Assembly: GCF_020536995.1 (NCBI RefSeq)
Contig: NC_068357.1
Coordinates: 129,194,903 to 129,258,902 of the forward strand
DNA from: Dreissena polymorpha
Lineage: Eukaryota > Mollusca > Bivalvia > Myida > Dreissenidae
Length of the DNA: 64,000 nucleotides
Direction: 5' to 3'
Positions 46,638-58,800 of the stretch are shown in pieces; within the stretch, counting starts at the first letter, position 1, and each line of letters begins with the position of its first letter. A program made the position numbers and the translations under genes. Below the pieces are notes generated by a model that was not told the origin of the DNA, did not search any database, and saw nothing but the letters and a program-made list of their open reading frames with translations.

Positions 46638-46871
46638 CTGAGAAAACAGGACATAATGCATGTGCGTAGTGTCATCCCAGAGTAGCCTGTGCAGTCCACA
46701 CAGGCTCATCAGGGGCAACACCTTCCGCTTTTATGACATTTTTCGTTAAAATGTCTTCTTAGCAAAAAACCAATTTAGGCGGAAAGTGTCGTCCCTGCTT
46801 AGCCTGTACAGATTGCACAGGCTAAGCTGGGACGACACTTTACGCACATGCATTATGCCCAGTTTTCTCAG
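46638..46871. mobile_element. 234 bp hairpin MITE, CTGAGAAAAC ends
   Basis: The ends CTGAGAAAACAGGACATAAT and, inversely, CTGAGAAAACTGGGCATAAT are followed by GCATGTGCGTA on both sides. Nested inside is a second dyad, GCCTGTGCA/TGCACAGGC type. Non-coding. Confidence 0.8.
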
Positions 46872-47472
46872 AACGCGACTCATATTAAGGGGTGGAAAGG
46901 TGTTGATGGTATCAATGCAATGGATCAATGGAGTACAAAAATTGAAATGGTATGCAAACTTAACAATTTTTAAGAAAAAAAAAGAATTCCTTTATTTACT
47001 CATGTAAAAACATAAATTGTATTGAATAAAATAGCAAGATGAGAAACAACAACACAATGTCTTAGAACTTAGCATCTTTGTTGGCATTAGCTGAAATTCA
47101 TTTTAATAAGCCAATAATGATTCAGTAAATGATTTTCCCACATGACAAAATTGCCTTTATAGCAGGATTAATTTTTAAGATGGGATATTTAATAGGTTTG
47201 CATGGTGGAACATTATTGACCCATTTTTTGTCCTTGTTATAAACCAATATGACGCTGCAAAACTTCAGATATTCAGTTACAGAAACTCATAGGTAATCAA
47301 TTAACCCTAAACATAAACTGATCTTGAGAGATTGGATATTAATAACTAGTGCATAACTGTCACTGAAATTCAATTATAAAATCCTCAGGGTAAAAATATG
47401 ACCACATGAAATAAACTTATGATTATTTCAACATTTACCCTCAATTAAGTATTGACTTGATATCAAAATTTA

Positions 47473-48470
47473 AACAAGAGCACCGCCTTGCGGGTGCAGA
47501 CCGCTCATCTATTTTCTTTTTAAAGGTGAAGGGACTCTCATTTTCAATCACAAAGGAGGGAGGGGTGGAGTGAAGAGGGGTGTATAGTGTGGGGTTGTGG
47601 ACATTTATTACATTATCTTCCAAAAAAGCGAAAAAAAAAAAATTGGGGGGGGGGGGGGTGGGGTATAGTGTGAGGGTGTGGTGGTAATTTGTGAGATAAT
47701 CTTAAAAAAAAAAAAAATTAAACAAATTGGGGGGGGGGGGGTGGGGGGGGTATAGTGTGAGGGTGTGGTGGTCATTTGTGAGATGATCTTAAAAAAAAAA
47801 AAAAAAAATAGGGGGGGGAGGGCGGGGGACGGTTTGGGTGGAGTCTATTGTGGTATGTCAGGTAAGAGTAGTTTCGTCAAAGTATCAATCAAATCTAATC
47901 ATAAATAAAGAAGTTATGGCAATTTTAGCAAAATTTAATAATTTGACCTTGAGAGTCAAGGTCATTCAAAGGTCAAGGTAAAATTCAACTTGCCAGGTAC
48001 AGTAACCTCATGATAGCATGAAAGTATTTGAAGTTTGAAAGCAATAGCCTTGATACTTAAGAAGTAAAGTGGATCGAAACACAAAATTTAACCATATATT
48101 AAAAGTTACTAAGTAAAAAAAGGGCCATAATTCCGTAACAATGACAACCAGAGTTATGCAACTTGTCCTTTTACTGTACCCTTATGATAGTTTTTGAGTG
48201 TTCCAAGTATGAAAGCAATATCTATGATACTTTAGGGGTAAAGTGGACCAAAACATAAATTTTAACCAAATTTTCAATTTTCTAAGTATAAAGGGCCCAT
48301 AATTCCGTCCAAATGCCAGTCAGAGTTACATAACTTTGCCTGCACGGTCCCCTTATGATAGTTAATAAGTGTTGCAAGTATGAAAGCAATAGCTTCATAT
48401 CATATGGACTGCATAGAATGTGTTTTCATATAATACTGTAAATGATTGAATGGACAAACGAAGGAGCGAA
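47473..48470 (+). repeat. Pearl-like repeat (AAGAGCACCGCCTTGCGG family) with G/A-rich triplication
   Basis: Starts ACAAGAGCACCGCCTTGCGG. The stretch 47,620-47,825 has three copies of a unit with an A-run, a G-run and GTATAGTGTGAGGGTGTGG. From 47,880 three diverged ~150 bp cores follow (AAGTATGAAAGCAATA, AAGGGCCCATAATTCCGT). Confidence 0.7.
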
Positions 48471-50661
48471 AAAAATGAAAGATGCATTTTAAACAGCACT
48501 GACACTTATGATTATGCATGAACTGACTTTTTAGGATTTAAAACAGCCATACCACTCTATTGATTATTCGACAAGAAACATTTTCAGTACTATGTATATA
48601 TGTTTCTCTAAAACACAGAGAGGAAACAGTAAAATTATGATTTTATAAATAATTGTAATTCAAATTATTTAAGTTACCTCTCTCTCACTGAGTGTTTCTC
48701 CTTCAGACTCATCAGAACTTGAAGGAACAAAAGCCAGTACAGGTTCCTAAATATAAATAAACATCCAGGAGTTACATATTGCAATGCAACAAATATAAAT
48801 AGCCAAGTAATAAGATATAAATAAATAACACCTCATCAGAAAAAGATGTAGAAGTTTGGACTTCCAACTTCATCAGGTAGTGAAAGTTTGTTACAAGTTT
48901 GTATTTCCAAGAAAACCTTATAAAGATATGAAGTATAATTAGTGCAAATATTCTGCTGTGATTATTTATAAAAGTGTTATGTTGAAATAAACAAAAAATT
49001 AATCTAAGCACCCACTTAGTTCCAGGTGAATCACTTAAAAGATGAGGTTAAATGTTAGAATGAGAAGTATAAAATATAACACACTAACTGCACTTAATCA
49101 TCAAATAAAAGCAATCTTACATTGTCAGACGTGCTATGGTGTTCCAATGTCGCCTTAGTTGTTGTTGCTAATGTATCAACTTTCTGGCAGGACGTTTTCC
49201 TTTACCCTTCTGTAGACTTGAATCCTGAGTGTAACAAATAAAACATCATGCATTTGATAAAAACCAAGTAATGCAGAAAATCTAATAAATAAGAGCAAAA
49301 AGAGTAACCCTAAAATGACAAAAACATGATGTCAATGTCATGACCTAATCACATGAGTTGTAGTGCATTTCTTGATTTACTACATGTTATTTGCAACCAC
49401 AGCCTACATCCACAGATTTCAGACCTAAATATTGTGAAGAAAAGCAAAAAGTCCTACAATACTAAGCCAAGGTTGCTGTTCAACTCTCAGGCCTTTACAA
49501 TAATAGTTCTAACTTGTAAATCATGAGTTATAGTCAATCCTGCATTAATCAACACAGAGCGGACAAGGGTGATATTATTATTTCTTCTTAGTTCGGCTGG
49601 TCACAAATAGATATACATAATTCACTATACCCCTCCGGTTGACCAGGTGGGAGAATTTATCAAATAACTGGCATATAATTAAAATGTGTACACACAACAG
49701 CATTAAAATTAACTTACTGAATCTGTGTCCTGAAAATACAACAACATTCTCTTAGATGGCTGTCTCACACGTTTACTTCTTCTCATCTCTCCCTCTGTTT
49801 TGGCCTAAATAAAAAAACATAAACACAAATTGAAATACACTGACTTATTTGTGCTTTAGGATCTGGGTACAAATTTACTGTGGAAGAATCCACTGGCTTC
49901 TATTAGCAAAATTTAAAAGTTAATGAAAATCGTACATTGCAAAATAAACTACACACAATTCAAAAGTCAAAACGAGAAAATCATAAAATCAAAATACGTT
50001 AAATTGATTCTCATGTTCATGCATTCGAGTCGTTTTCTAAGTACTATCGTCTAATTTGCAAACCAGCGACATTTAGCATCGAATTGCAAGGTAAAGACCA
50101 ACAATTCGCTACCATTCAACGGCAGATAAACTCATCTTGTTGAATTAAATAAAATCAGATCGGAATTTTAATAAATTATATTTTATTAAATCAATAAAAC
50201 CATATTTTCTTACTGGTTCGCTCATTGTAGATTTCGAAGCCTCCGCCATTTTGTTTGTTTGTGTCTGAATCACGTGACACCAAGCGCGAAATACAAATAG
50301 AAAGGGATTTCCTAAGGTAGACGCAAACGTCGTAATACAATTTGGCTGTTGCTCTTTAGTTTTGTAGTTTTTAGCAAAAGGTTGAGTTGGATATGGTTCA
50401 AATTAACGAATGTTATTAATTAATGTTGGATATGGTTCAAATTAACGAATGTTATTAATTAATCTCAAAATAATAGCCTTCTAAATTCAGTAAACTAATC
50501 CATTGGACAGTCCCTTTAATGAGCGATTTTACCCATATATTTGACCTTGAAGGATGACCTATTGCAAAAGTTATGGCAAATGTTAAAGTTGGGACATTAA
50601 ACAAACTAACAAACAGACAGGGCAATAACAATATGTCCCCACTATAGTGGTGGGGACATAA

Positions 50662-52380
50662 AATGCTACAAAGCTATGTCGACATTACGTGAATGATCTA
50701 CCCTTAAAACTAACATCAGAATCTGACATGTATGCTGATGATGTAACAATCCACTGTAAAGGGAATAATATAACTATGATAAATTGCACACTTCAAGACG
50801 ACTTACTAAGGTCACAAAACTGGTGTATGATAAATAATATGGCAGTCAACCCAGAAAAAACTACTTGCATGACTATAGGATCACGCCAAAAACTTAAACA
50901 TTCAGAAGATCTAAATTTGTTTGTAAATGACTCAAAAATAAAACATGTTGCAACCAAAAAACTTCTATGTATCCATATTGATAAACATTTAAATTGGAAG
51001 GCACATGTTGATATAACTTGTTCAAAACTTGTATCGAAATTATCACTATTCAGGCGAATACAATATTTTCTAACACCTGAGATGAAAATTATGTTCTATA
51101 ATGCGTATGTAACACCAATTATTGATTATGGATGTGTCACATGGCAAAATGCAAATACTAGAGACAAATACAGAATATCAAAACTGCAAAGAAGGTTTTT
51201 AAGAGTAATATTACGTAATGACTTAAATATAAATTATTATGATTTATCACAAAAAATACAATGGCTTTCGTTTGAAAACAGATGTAAATATTTCACAGGT
51301 ATAATTATTTACAAATCTCTTCATAATTTAACGCCCACATATATTGACGACTTGATAAAACTGGTGAAAAACAATAATTACAATTTAAGATCGATATCAA
51401 ACAATGATTTGACGCATAAAACACCTCACTCAAACCTTTTAAAAAAGTCGTTTAGTTACTCTGGTATGGAAATATGGAACCACATACCGGTTAGTATTCG
51501 CCAATCTCTCACTCTCACCACTTTCAAACATAGTCTTAAGAAATATTTCCTCTTTGAGGCGCAAAATGAGTCTCACGCGTAGTAACATTTTTCTGTTTTC
51601 CTCTTATTCAAAAGTCAAATACTCCTCCATAAGTGTCGTAATGATTACTGCAGATTTAAAATCTGCAATCAAATATACATATTGCTTTTTCAAACTATTT
51701 TTATAGCAAGGAGGTGCAGGCTATTCTTCATAACAGTTGTGTAATTTCATATCCTATTGTGAACAACACTGGTCATGAATATGGTTTTCTGTAATTATAA
51801 TATTTGTGTACATCAGCCGCTTCTATCAATCGTTAACTATTTCAAGAATTATGTATTCCACGTTTTTAAACTCTGACTTTGTACAATAATGTACGCGGCT
51901 GTTTTGTTAACTTTTTGTTATTGATATTGGTCGTGTTAATTAAGATATGGTAATTGTATAAGTGTGTGTGTGTGTATAGGTGTGTGCGTGCGCGCGTGTG
52001 TGTGTGCGTGCGTGCGTTAGAGTGTGTGCATATGGGAAAATGTAATCAACAATACATTTATATTCTTAAATACTTTCTATTTATAAATATTTGTTCCTTG
52101 AGACCATTTCATTATCGGAAGAGAAATTAATAGTATAAGAGAAGTCATATAATATACTTGCTTTTTATGACACTTCTATTACACTGTTACAGTACTCTTA
52201 TGTCCGTCAAAGTCTACATGTTTGCATTATACTGTAGAAATGCATTATACATACCATAGTTGTTTGAAGTCCTCATTGAAAATAAGATTGCCATTGTTAA
52301 ACTGTCTGCATGACTTTGTATCAATGCGTTGTCTTAATGAGTTACCTTCGGTAAATAAAGAGATTATTATTATTATTATA
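50662..52380 (+). mobile_element. 5'-truncated LINE
   Basis: Begins inside the reverse transcriptase domain directly after the pearl-like repeat and ends with an (ATT)n tail at 52,355-52,380, abutting the right half of the split MITE. The 3'UTR holds a (GT/GC)n tract at 51,964-52,018. Dead on arrival: endonuclease and most of RT are missing. Confidence 0.85.
50689..51582 (+). pseudogene. LINE reverse transcriptase C-terminal portion
   Basis: An open frame of 297 residues starts VNDLPLKL (GTG first codon, no real start) and holds the RT palm motif MYADDVTI, then VNPEKTTCM, LGIHIDKHLNWKAHV-type thumb sequence (here LCIHIDKHLNWKAHV), and a C-terminal region ending TFKHSLKKYF. This pattern is that of jockey/CR1/I-superclade LINEs; the exact clade is not assigned. 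Confidence 0.85.
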
Positions 52381-52465
52381 CCATGTTATTTCACAGTGAG
52401 TCGATATAAATTAATCCGGCATGACCATATTCTTGGCGTGTAAGATATACGCTTCCGTAGTTTTT

Positions 52466-53349
52466 ATCATATACATGGTCTTGTGATGTGAGCATACCGC
52501 TAAAGTGCCGATCTCAATTGGAGTTGCCTTTTAAAAGGACGTTGATGCTAGTAACAAGTTATGTATGGTCATCCGTAAAGTTCGCACGTAAGGATAGTTG
52601 ACCCGCGTTATGCGAAAATGCTTCTTATTCCATATACGCACAGCCCTGCCTGGGCATCCGCCCTAAGACCAAAAAACAATGCGTGACTTAGTAGCAGACG
52701 GCGTTGCTCTTGACCAGACTGCGCGAGTAGCCAAGCTGGTCTTGGGCGACGCTTGGCGCATATGGCATAAGACCCATCTTCGCCTTGCGAGGGAATATGT
52801 TTTTCTTTCGCTTAAGGTAATATATATTTTAAAGAAGGTTACGGAGAATCAGAATCGTCGAATGGAAATTCGACGTTTGTTGTTTATTCATTGTCAGTAC
52901 GTGAGCGATCTGCGTGTAAATGTTCAATAAACCGTCAACACTATTCGAAAGCACTTTATTAGGATACAATGTGATTAGATGTGGTGCCATAAAACGAACT
53001 AAAACCGTATCGACCTGAAAGTTATTAAACTAGGAATAAACATCGACCAGGATTACGCCAGCAGCACGAATGAAAACATTCGAATATGTCATAGGCTGAT
53101 TCGAGAAATCCTCTGAACTTTGGCTACATCACTGTGTATGAGCACAGCGCAAAAGGTTGTAACACTGTTCAGTATAAGGAATTCCGGACTACTCTCTACA
53201 TGTTCAAACGACACATAGACACAAATTGTGGCCCAGTTACAATGAATGATAATCGTCAGGGGAAGAAATAATTGACTATCAATAAACACAGTTGTGCTTT
53301 CAAGATGAGAAACTACCGAAATAGTATAGGGTCACGCATCTTGCAGTCT
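52466..53349. other. No gene supported
   Basis: The frame at 52,679-52,930 has no recognisable domain. The block GACCAGACTGCGCGAGTAGCC resembles dispersed mollusc repeats. Confidence 0.35.
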
Positions 53350-53540
53350 GGCCAGGAATAATTTGGAGAGTTCTGTTGTCGTTATATTTTGTGATACGAC
53401 GAGGATTGTTGATATAGAGTATAACATACACCACTCATTTATGAGTGCGGCTGGCCGAGTGGTCTCAGCGTTAAACTTTTACGCCAGGGTACAGTGGTTC
53501 CAGCCAAGTTGAGGGTTCAACGTTTCCTGGTTTTGGCCCA
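53350..53540 (+). repeat. tRNA-like SINE/MITE piece with a Leu/Ser-type module
   Basis: 53,357-53,440 matches the leader of the MITE at 15,037-15,677 (AATAATTTGGAGAGTTCTGT, ATATAGAGTATAACATA). It is followed not by the same tRNA relic but by GCGGCTGGCCGAGTGGTCTC (A box) and GTGGTTCCAGCC (B box) near 53,448-53,506. The TIRs are missing here. Confidence 0.6.
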
Positions 53541-53719
53541 AGTTTGCACAAATTAATATGTGCTTGCGCAAATATATATATGAACAAACTAAAATCTTTT
53601 ATCAACTGTTTGTATTTTCCATCGTTAATATGTTATGATAATGTCAAGAACGAAAACGTGTCAGGATATTTTCACTTCAATAACTAAGAACAGTTACAAC
53701 AAGAAACCGTCGGAGACGG

Positions 53720-54038
53720 GTGATGCTCCCCAAAGATTTTTTTTGTCACAATATTGCACTATATATTCAGATAAAATGAAACGTCTTGAGGGCACAAAAG
53801 TTGGGGGACAAGATTTTTTTATAGAAAATTTCAAAGGGCCATAACTCTGTGAAAAATCATCCGACCAGAACCCGCTGATAATATGCACATCTCATCTTGG
53901 TAGTGAAGCTTCGCATAAAGTTTCATTAAATTCCGGTCAATAGTTGCTGAGAAATAGCCCGGGCAAAAATTGTGCACGGACGGACAGACGAAGCGGCGAC
54001 TATATGCTCCCCATAAATAAATTTTGGGGGAGCATAAA
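53720..54038 (+). repeat. Pearl-like repeat, ATGCTCCCC...GGGGAGCATAA family
   Basis: Starts GATGCTCCCCAAAG; core AGGGCCATAACTCTGTG; ends CGGACGGACAGACGAAG and TTTTGGGGGAGCATAAAAA. Non-coding. Confidence 0.75.
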
Positions 54039-54623
54039 AATACATAAAATCAGTTTATCTACAGCTATATCTCTCCTCGTGAAACTGTAAAAATACAAAT
54101 TTACATTGACCTGAAGGTTGCGTGACTATTTGCACATTGTCTCTGTCTTATAATAATTTATACTATAAACATATAGGCACGTTTCATTCAAAGTACATGA
54201 AAATGGCACACCAAATGTTTTTTTAAGAGCTGACAAGAAAATACTCATTCTATCTTCAACTTTGCAATAAACTTTGAGTTTATGTGTCTAGTTTACTCCT
54301 TCTCCACATGGACGCACTCAAGGGTCATAACAATGCTTTTAAAAACATTTAAGATGTATGGAGAAACATAATAAAGACCGATGGAAGTTTATAGCACCTT
54401 GAAATTGTGCATGCTGAAAAGCCTGCTCGCATCATTTCTATAGACAGAATGACAACTGCATTCCTATAAAGCCCCTACGGATTTTAGCCAGGTATTAAAA
54501 TTAAGCATAGACTTAAAATAAATCTTATTATTGATTTAGATAATAAACAATAATAACAAGTATGATAAAAAAAGATTGATCTAAGTCAAATTGTGCCACT
54601 GAACCTTTTAAAAGAATGCTGAA

Positions 54624-54625
<2 letters not shown>

Positions 54626-54684
<59 letters not shown>
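54626..54684. repeat. (TA)n microsatellite, about 29 repeats
   Basis: Uninterrupted alternating T and A. The minus-strand reading frame through it (Ile-Tyr repeats) is an artefact. Confidence 0.98.
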
Positions 54685-54690
<6 letters not shown>

Positions 54691-54971
54691 GAGAACACAA
54701 TGCATAGTAAATAGGAACTAAAATGTACCAACATTCAAGTACTGTTTATTTATTAAAATACATAATTAAAAAAAAATATGTAACAATAAAGACTTTAATT
54801 ATTAAAAGACTTTGATTAAATAGACATGATGAGAACCTACAAATCTTTTTTGTATGATGCATCTCTTATGTAAAACTGAACTCTTAATAAAGAAGCCTCT
54901 AGAGAAAACAACCCATTAGCTATTGTCAATCCACTTATCTACTAGTAACAATAACATGGTATCTCTATAAC

Positions 54972-55735
54972 AAGAGGCCCATGAGGGCCTGAATCGCTCT
55001 ACTGCTATAAAAACTAAGTTTGGAAAGAATAACATGGAAACTGTGTACTTAATCGCGCAAACAAGGAGAATTTTATCAAATTCAAGGGGAGACTATTGTG
55101 TACTAATTTCTCCGATACTGCTCCTATTCAATAGGGTTCAAGTCCTCATTGATAAAAAGATACTGTGCAAATTTGGAAACAATTGGATGAAAACTGTGGA
55201 ATTAATTTCGTAAACAAGCGGGATTTCAATATTTTCTCATATTCAAGGGGAAGTCATTCTGGACTTATTGCTTCGATATTGCTCTTTTTACAAAAGGGTT
55301 TAAGTCCTCATTGATACAAAGACACAGTGCAAGTTTGCCAAGAATTTGATGAAAATTATGAACTTTATCACATTAAAAAAACTGAATTTTCATTTTTTTC
55401 TCAAATTCAAGGGGAGATAATTCTGGCCTTATAACTCCGATATTGCTCATTTTTAATAGGGATTGACTCATCATTCAGATAAAGACACTGTGCAAGTTGG
55501 GAAATAATTGGATGAAAACTGTGGACTTTATTGCGTAAACAAGCCTTATTTCACAATTTTCTCAAATTCAAGGGGAGATAATTCTGGACTTTTTACTCTG
55601 ATGTATCCCATTTTCAATACGGTTCGAGTCCTCATTAATATAAAGACACTGAACAAGTTTGAAAAGAATCGGATGAAAACTGTGGACTTTATCGCGTAAA
55701 CAAGAAAAAGTCTAACGCACGCAAGCACGGACGAC
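54972..55735 (+). repeat. Pearl-like array, four ~164 bp units
   Basis: Starts ACAAGAGGCCCATGAGGGCC. The unit marker AAATTCAAGGGGAGA recurs near 55,079, 55,244, 55,407 and 55,566; the block ends GCACGGACGACGG. It lies just beyond the end of the PIAS-like gene and may provide its poly(A) signal (AATAAA in minus sense near 55,527). Confidence 0.8.
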
Positions 55736-55817
55736 GGAAACCACGCCATGACATAAGCTCTTCAGGCCTTCGACCAGTAGTGCTAAAAACCAATCAGTGT
55801 ATACGGACTTAACTAAT

Positions 55818-58800
55818 TTAATAATATGCATTGTAATCATACAGATCATCGGGCAACTGGTTGTGATTTCGTCTCCTGTAAGAACCCTCGTTGTAACATT
55901 GTGGGTTGTCATAGCGATCACCAGGGAAGTACCGCAAATGAAGTCTCTCAGATGCTGCAGTGTAGGTACTTCTAAAACTACTTCTAGAACTGTATGAGGG
56001 AAACTCATTGTCATAGTCATCGTAACAAACTGATCTCGTGTAGTAATCTCTGTCACCTCTAAAATGTTGAGAGCAGCTCTCGTATGCATAGTCGGTGTCA
56101 AAATATGATCCTTTATAGCTGTTAGACCAACTCTCATCTGACTTAACTGATGCAAAGTATTGGTTGGTCCTTCTCTCATTTGACTTGGTTGTATATTTCC
56201 TGTTGTAGTCTCTAGAACCGCCATGGTGGTCATCACCTCGGATGCTGAACAAATCATCCTGTCTACTATATGGCTTGTTTGTGTTTCTTCTGTTACGTTC
56301 CCGTCTTTTCTCCAAGGATTTCTTGCTGTAAACATTCTCTTTTCCTTTGTTGAGGTCAGGGGCTCTAAGTCTGTGGATGCAAAGTACAAAGCAAGTTTAG
56401 CCATTGTCTAATCTTATTCTAGCACAGGTTTTCATTTTTTAAATGTGCTTATTTATTTCTTACAAAGTTTTCATTAAAATCCAATAAATGTGCATTTAAA
56501 TAGCCACATGAATGTACAAACATTCCTTAATGTCTAAGACACGTGTATTTCAATAAGCTAAAACAAACGAGTGTTGCAGGATTCTGTACATGCTTGTCAG
56601 TTCTACTTTAAGATGCCATTATTATGTCATGATTTATGTCAATTTCTTGCAAAGTGTATATCTTTGTATTGCAATCAATACAATTGTTTGAGATACTCTA
56701 TATTGCTGATATATATAATGAAACAATATTATGGAAGAATTAAAACATACAGTAGGGTTTAAATGGAACCTGCCTATGGTACACTAAAATACATTAAACA
56801 AACATACGGTATCTAAGTGTATACTTCTATGGACCTAAGGACTCAAATTCCCTTTAAAGGTGCCAATAGCTTCTTTTACTTCAATAGTTATTCAAAAAAG
56901 CTTATAAATACTATTAAATGCTAATAAATGTAAAACTATAAATAAACACTATGCCTCATTCATAAAATATTGAATAACAAGCTAATTTGTTAAAATGATA
57001 TCTCTTTCAAAATTTTGTTTGTGGATAGGTGCAAATACCGTTATATATGGTATAAACATTATTACAGGGTGTTATTTTTATGAATAGCAATTCACATCAT
57101 TGATATACATGAAGTTTCATGTTGAAATCTTGTAGCGTATCTAAGATATAGCCATGAATAGTTACATCATACAACAAGAGATGTCACCATAGGATGACTT
57201 ATGCCCCCTATAAACGCTTGATAGATTATTATGAGCTTTTTTCGAAACCTAAACGCAGATTTCGAAACCTAAACACGGACCCTTAGTTCAAGGTCAAGGT
57301 CACAGGGGTCAAAATTTTTGTGCATATGGAAAGGCATATCCATATACACATGCATACAAAATATGAAGGTTATATCTCAAGGGACATAAAAGTAATGAGC
57401 ATTTTTCGAAACCTAACCGCAGATTTCGAAACCTAAACGCGGACCTAAAGTTCAACGTCAAGGTCACAGGGGTCAAAATTTTTGTGCGTATGGAAAGGCC
57501 TTGTCCATACACACATAAATATCAAATATGAAGGTTACATCTCAAGGAACATAGAAGTTATGAGCATTTTTCGAAACCTAAACGCAAAGTGTGACGGAAA
57601 GACGGACGGACAGTTCGATCACTATATGCCCTCCTACCGGTGGTCATAAAAACAAGAAAGGGTAACAACTCTTAGTTAAGAAAGTGTAGGGTTATGTTTC
57701 TTGTGCATGGCACTTCTTTCCATTGATTTCTACACACCCATGTTGAAATGGTTTATAGTTTCTGATAAATAGCCCTGAAAAGTTACATCATACAAAACCA
57801 AGAAAGGGCAATAACTCTTATTAAAGAAAATGAAGGATTATGGTTCTTAAGCATGGCACTTCTCATTAATATCAATTTACCCAAGAAGTACCATGTTTAA
57901 GTCTTGCATGATATAGCCCTGAAAAGTTTTATCAAATAAAAAAACAAAGGGCAATAACTCTAATTTAAGAAAGTGAAGGGTTATGGTTCTTGTGCATGGC
58001 ACTTCTCCTCACTGATACCTCACCAGAAAAAAAAGTTTCATTTTGAAATAGTGTATTGTATCAGAGATATAGCCCTGAAAATAGACAGCATACAAAAATA
58101 GCCAAATGCAATAGCTCTTATTTAGGAAAGTGATAGGTTATGGTTCTTATTCACGGCACTTCCCCTCATTGATATATATTAACCCATGATGTTTCATGTT
58201 AATGTCTTCTATAGTTTCTGTAATATGGCCTTAAAAGGCTTTGTGATAAACAGATGGATAGACTTACGGACGAACAATACCAATACTATATTTCTATGTC
58301 TTTGGCAGGGGATACTAACTCAGTTTTAAATTTTGAAACAGTTCACACATACACATTTGTTTAATAGAGATATAGAGTATGAGTACCTGAAGAAACAAGA
58401 GCTGTCACCAAATGATGACTTATGCCCCTATAACTACATGAAAGAAATTATGAGCTTTTTTCAAAACCTAAATGCAGATTTCCAAACCTAAACGCGGACC
58501 CTAAGGTCAAGGTCACAGGGGTCAAAATTTGTGTGCGTATGGAAAGGCCTTGTCCATATACACATGCATGCCAAATATGAAATGCTATCTGAAGCGACAT
58601 AAAAGTTATGAGCATTTTTCGAAACCTAAACACGAAGTGTGACGGACAGACAGACATTCCGATCACTATATGCCCTCGAATTCGAGGGCATAAAAAGCAA
58701 GTTTAAAACCAATTTAAAAATAATTTGTAAATTTGAAGTGTTCTACTGACCTTCGTTTCACACCAGCGTCCTTTTGCTTGCTGGGATGACAATTTGAGGG

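Larger units (their letters stand above)
46266..50249 (-). pseudogene. Captured gene with a P2X7-type intracellular (ballast) C-terminal domain
   Basis: Minus-strand exons: 50249-50214 (MAEASKSTMSEP), 49804-49718 (AKTEGEMRRSKRVRQPSKRM...), 49224-49121 (basic, QKGKGKRPARKL, then a one-base frame break), 48746-48678 (acidic, EPVLAFVPSSSDESEGETLS) and a last exon ending at 46,266. The last exon encodes 86 residues with AAYRQFTILMHGKLTARDRR, then VPACCVKLIREKF and SGQYTGF. This fits the P2X7 cytoplasmic domain core (x-Y-R-x-F, hydrophobic stretch, V-P-A-C-V-x-x-I-R, Y-x-G-F). Exons for the Cys-rich zinc part of that domain were not found and may be lost under the repeats at 46.6-48.5 kb. The domain lacks the channel part, as in stand-alone invertebrate versions. 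Start and exons 1-4 join in phase apart from the break. Confidence 0.6.
40931..50515. mobile_element. 9,585 bp TTAA-flanked DNA element (Kolobok-like) with two convergent gene remnants
   Basis: The inverted ends AGGGACTGTCCAATGGATTA are identical for 20 bp and lie inside a TTAA duplication (40927-40930, 50516-50519). TTAA targets are used by Kolobok and piggyBac elements; the C-terminal protein motifs on the + strand look Kolobok-related to me from memory, not by search. Each end has a promoter-like region with a CACGTG box (near 41,162 and 50,270) firing inward. + strand gene: 41,379-43,492; - strand gene: 50,249-46,266. Several pearl-like repeats inserted later between them. A 39 bp tandem duplication lies at about 50,385-50,462. 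Confidence 0.75.
40765..50661 (+). repeat. Pearl-like GACCTTGAAGG repeat (copy 3), split at a TTAA
   Basis: The left piece 40,765-40,926 runs from GATGTGTCTGTGAAACAC to TTGCAAAAGTGACA. The right piece from 50,520 resumes TGAGCGATTTTACCC and ends CCCCACTATAGTGGTGGGG. Joined across TTAA, it matches unbroken copies (e.g. 60,590-60,615), so the 9.6 kb element inserted here. Confidence 0.85.
40296..52459. mobile_element. Second copy of the same MITE, split by ~11.6 kb of later insertions
   Basis: The left portion 40,296-40,764 starts TATGGAAGCGTATATGG. The matching right portion 52,381-52,459 (TTATTTCACAGTGAGTCG ... CGCTTCCGTA) aligns to the 3' part of the intact copy at 39,905. The outer flanks carry the same 6 bp GTTTTT (40290-40295, 52460-52465), which proves the two ends belong to one insertion. 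The interior of the left portion has a local partial duplication (AAAAATTATGTTGAT, TTTACGTCGAGA). Confidence 0.85.

Noticed and set aside
52679-52930. 83-residue + strand frame
   Set aside because: No domain, and the nucleotide sequence resembles dispersed repeats.
54528-54734. Frame with Ile-Tyr repeats
   Set aside because: Product of the (TA)n microsatellite.
55712-56404. 230-residue minus-strand frame overlapping the PIAS-like last exon
   Set aside because: It is the longer frame, but the 183-residue frame continues the upstream exons in phase from a good acceptor and has a coherent composition; this one is the shadow.
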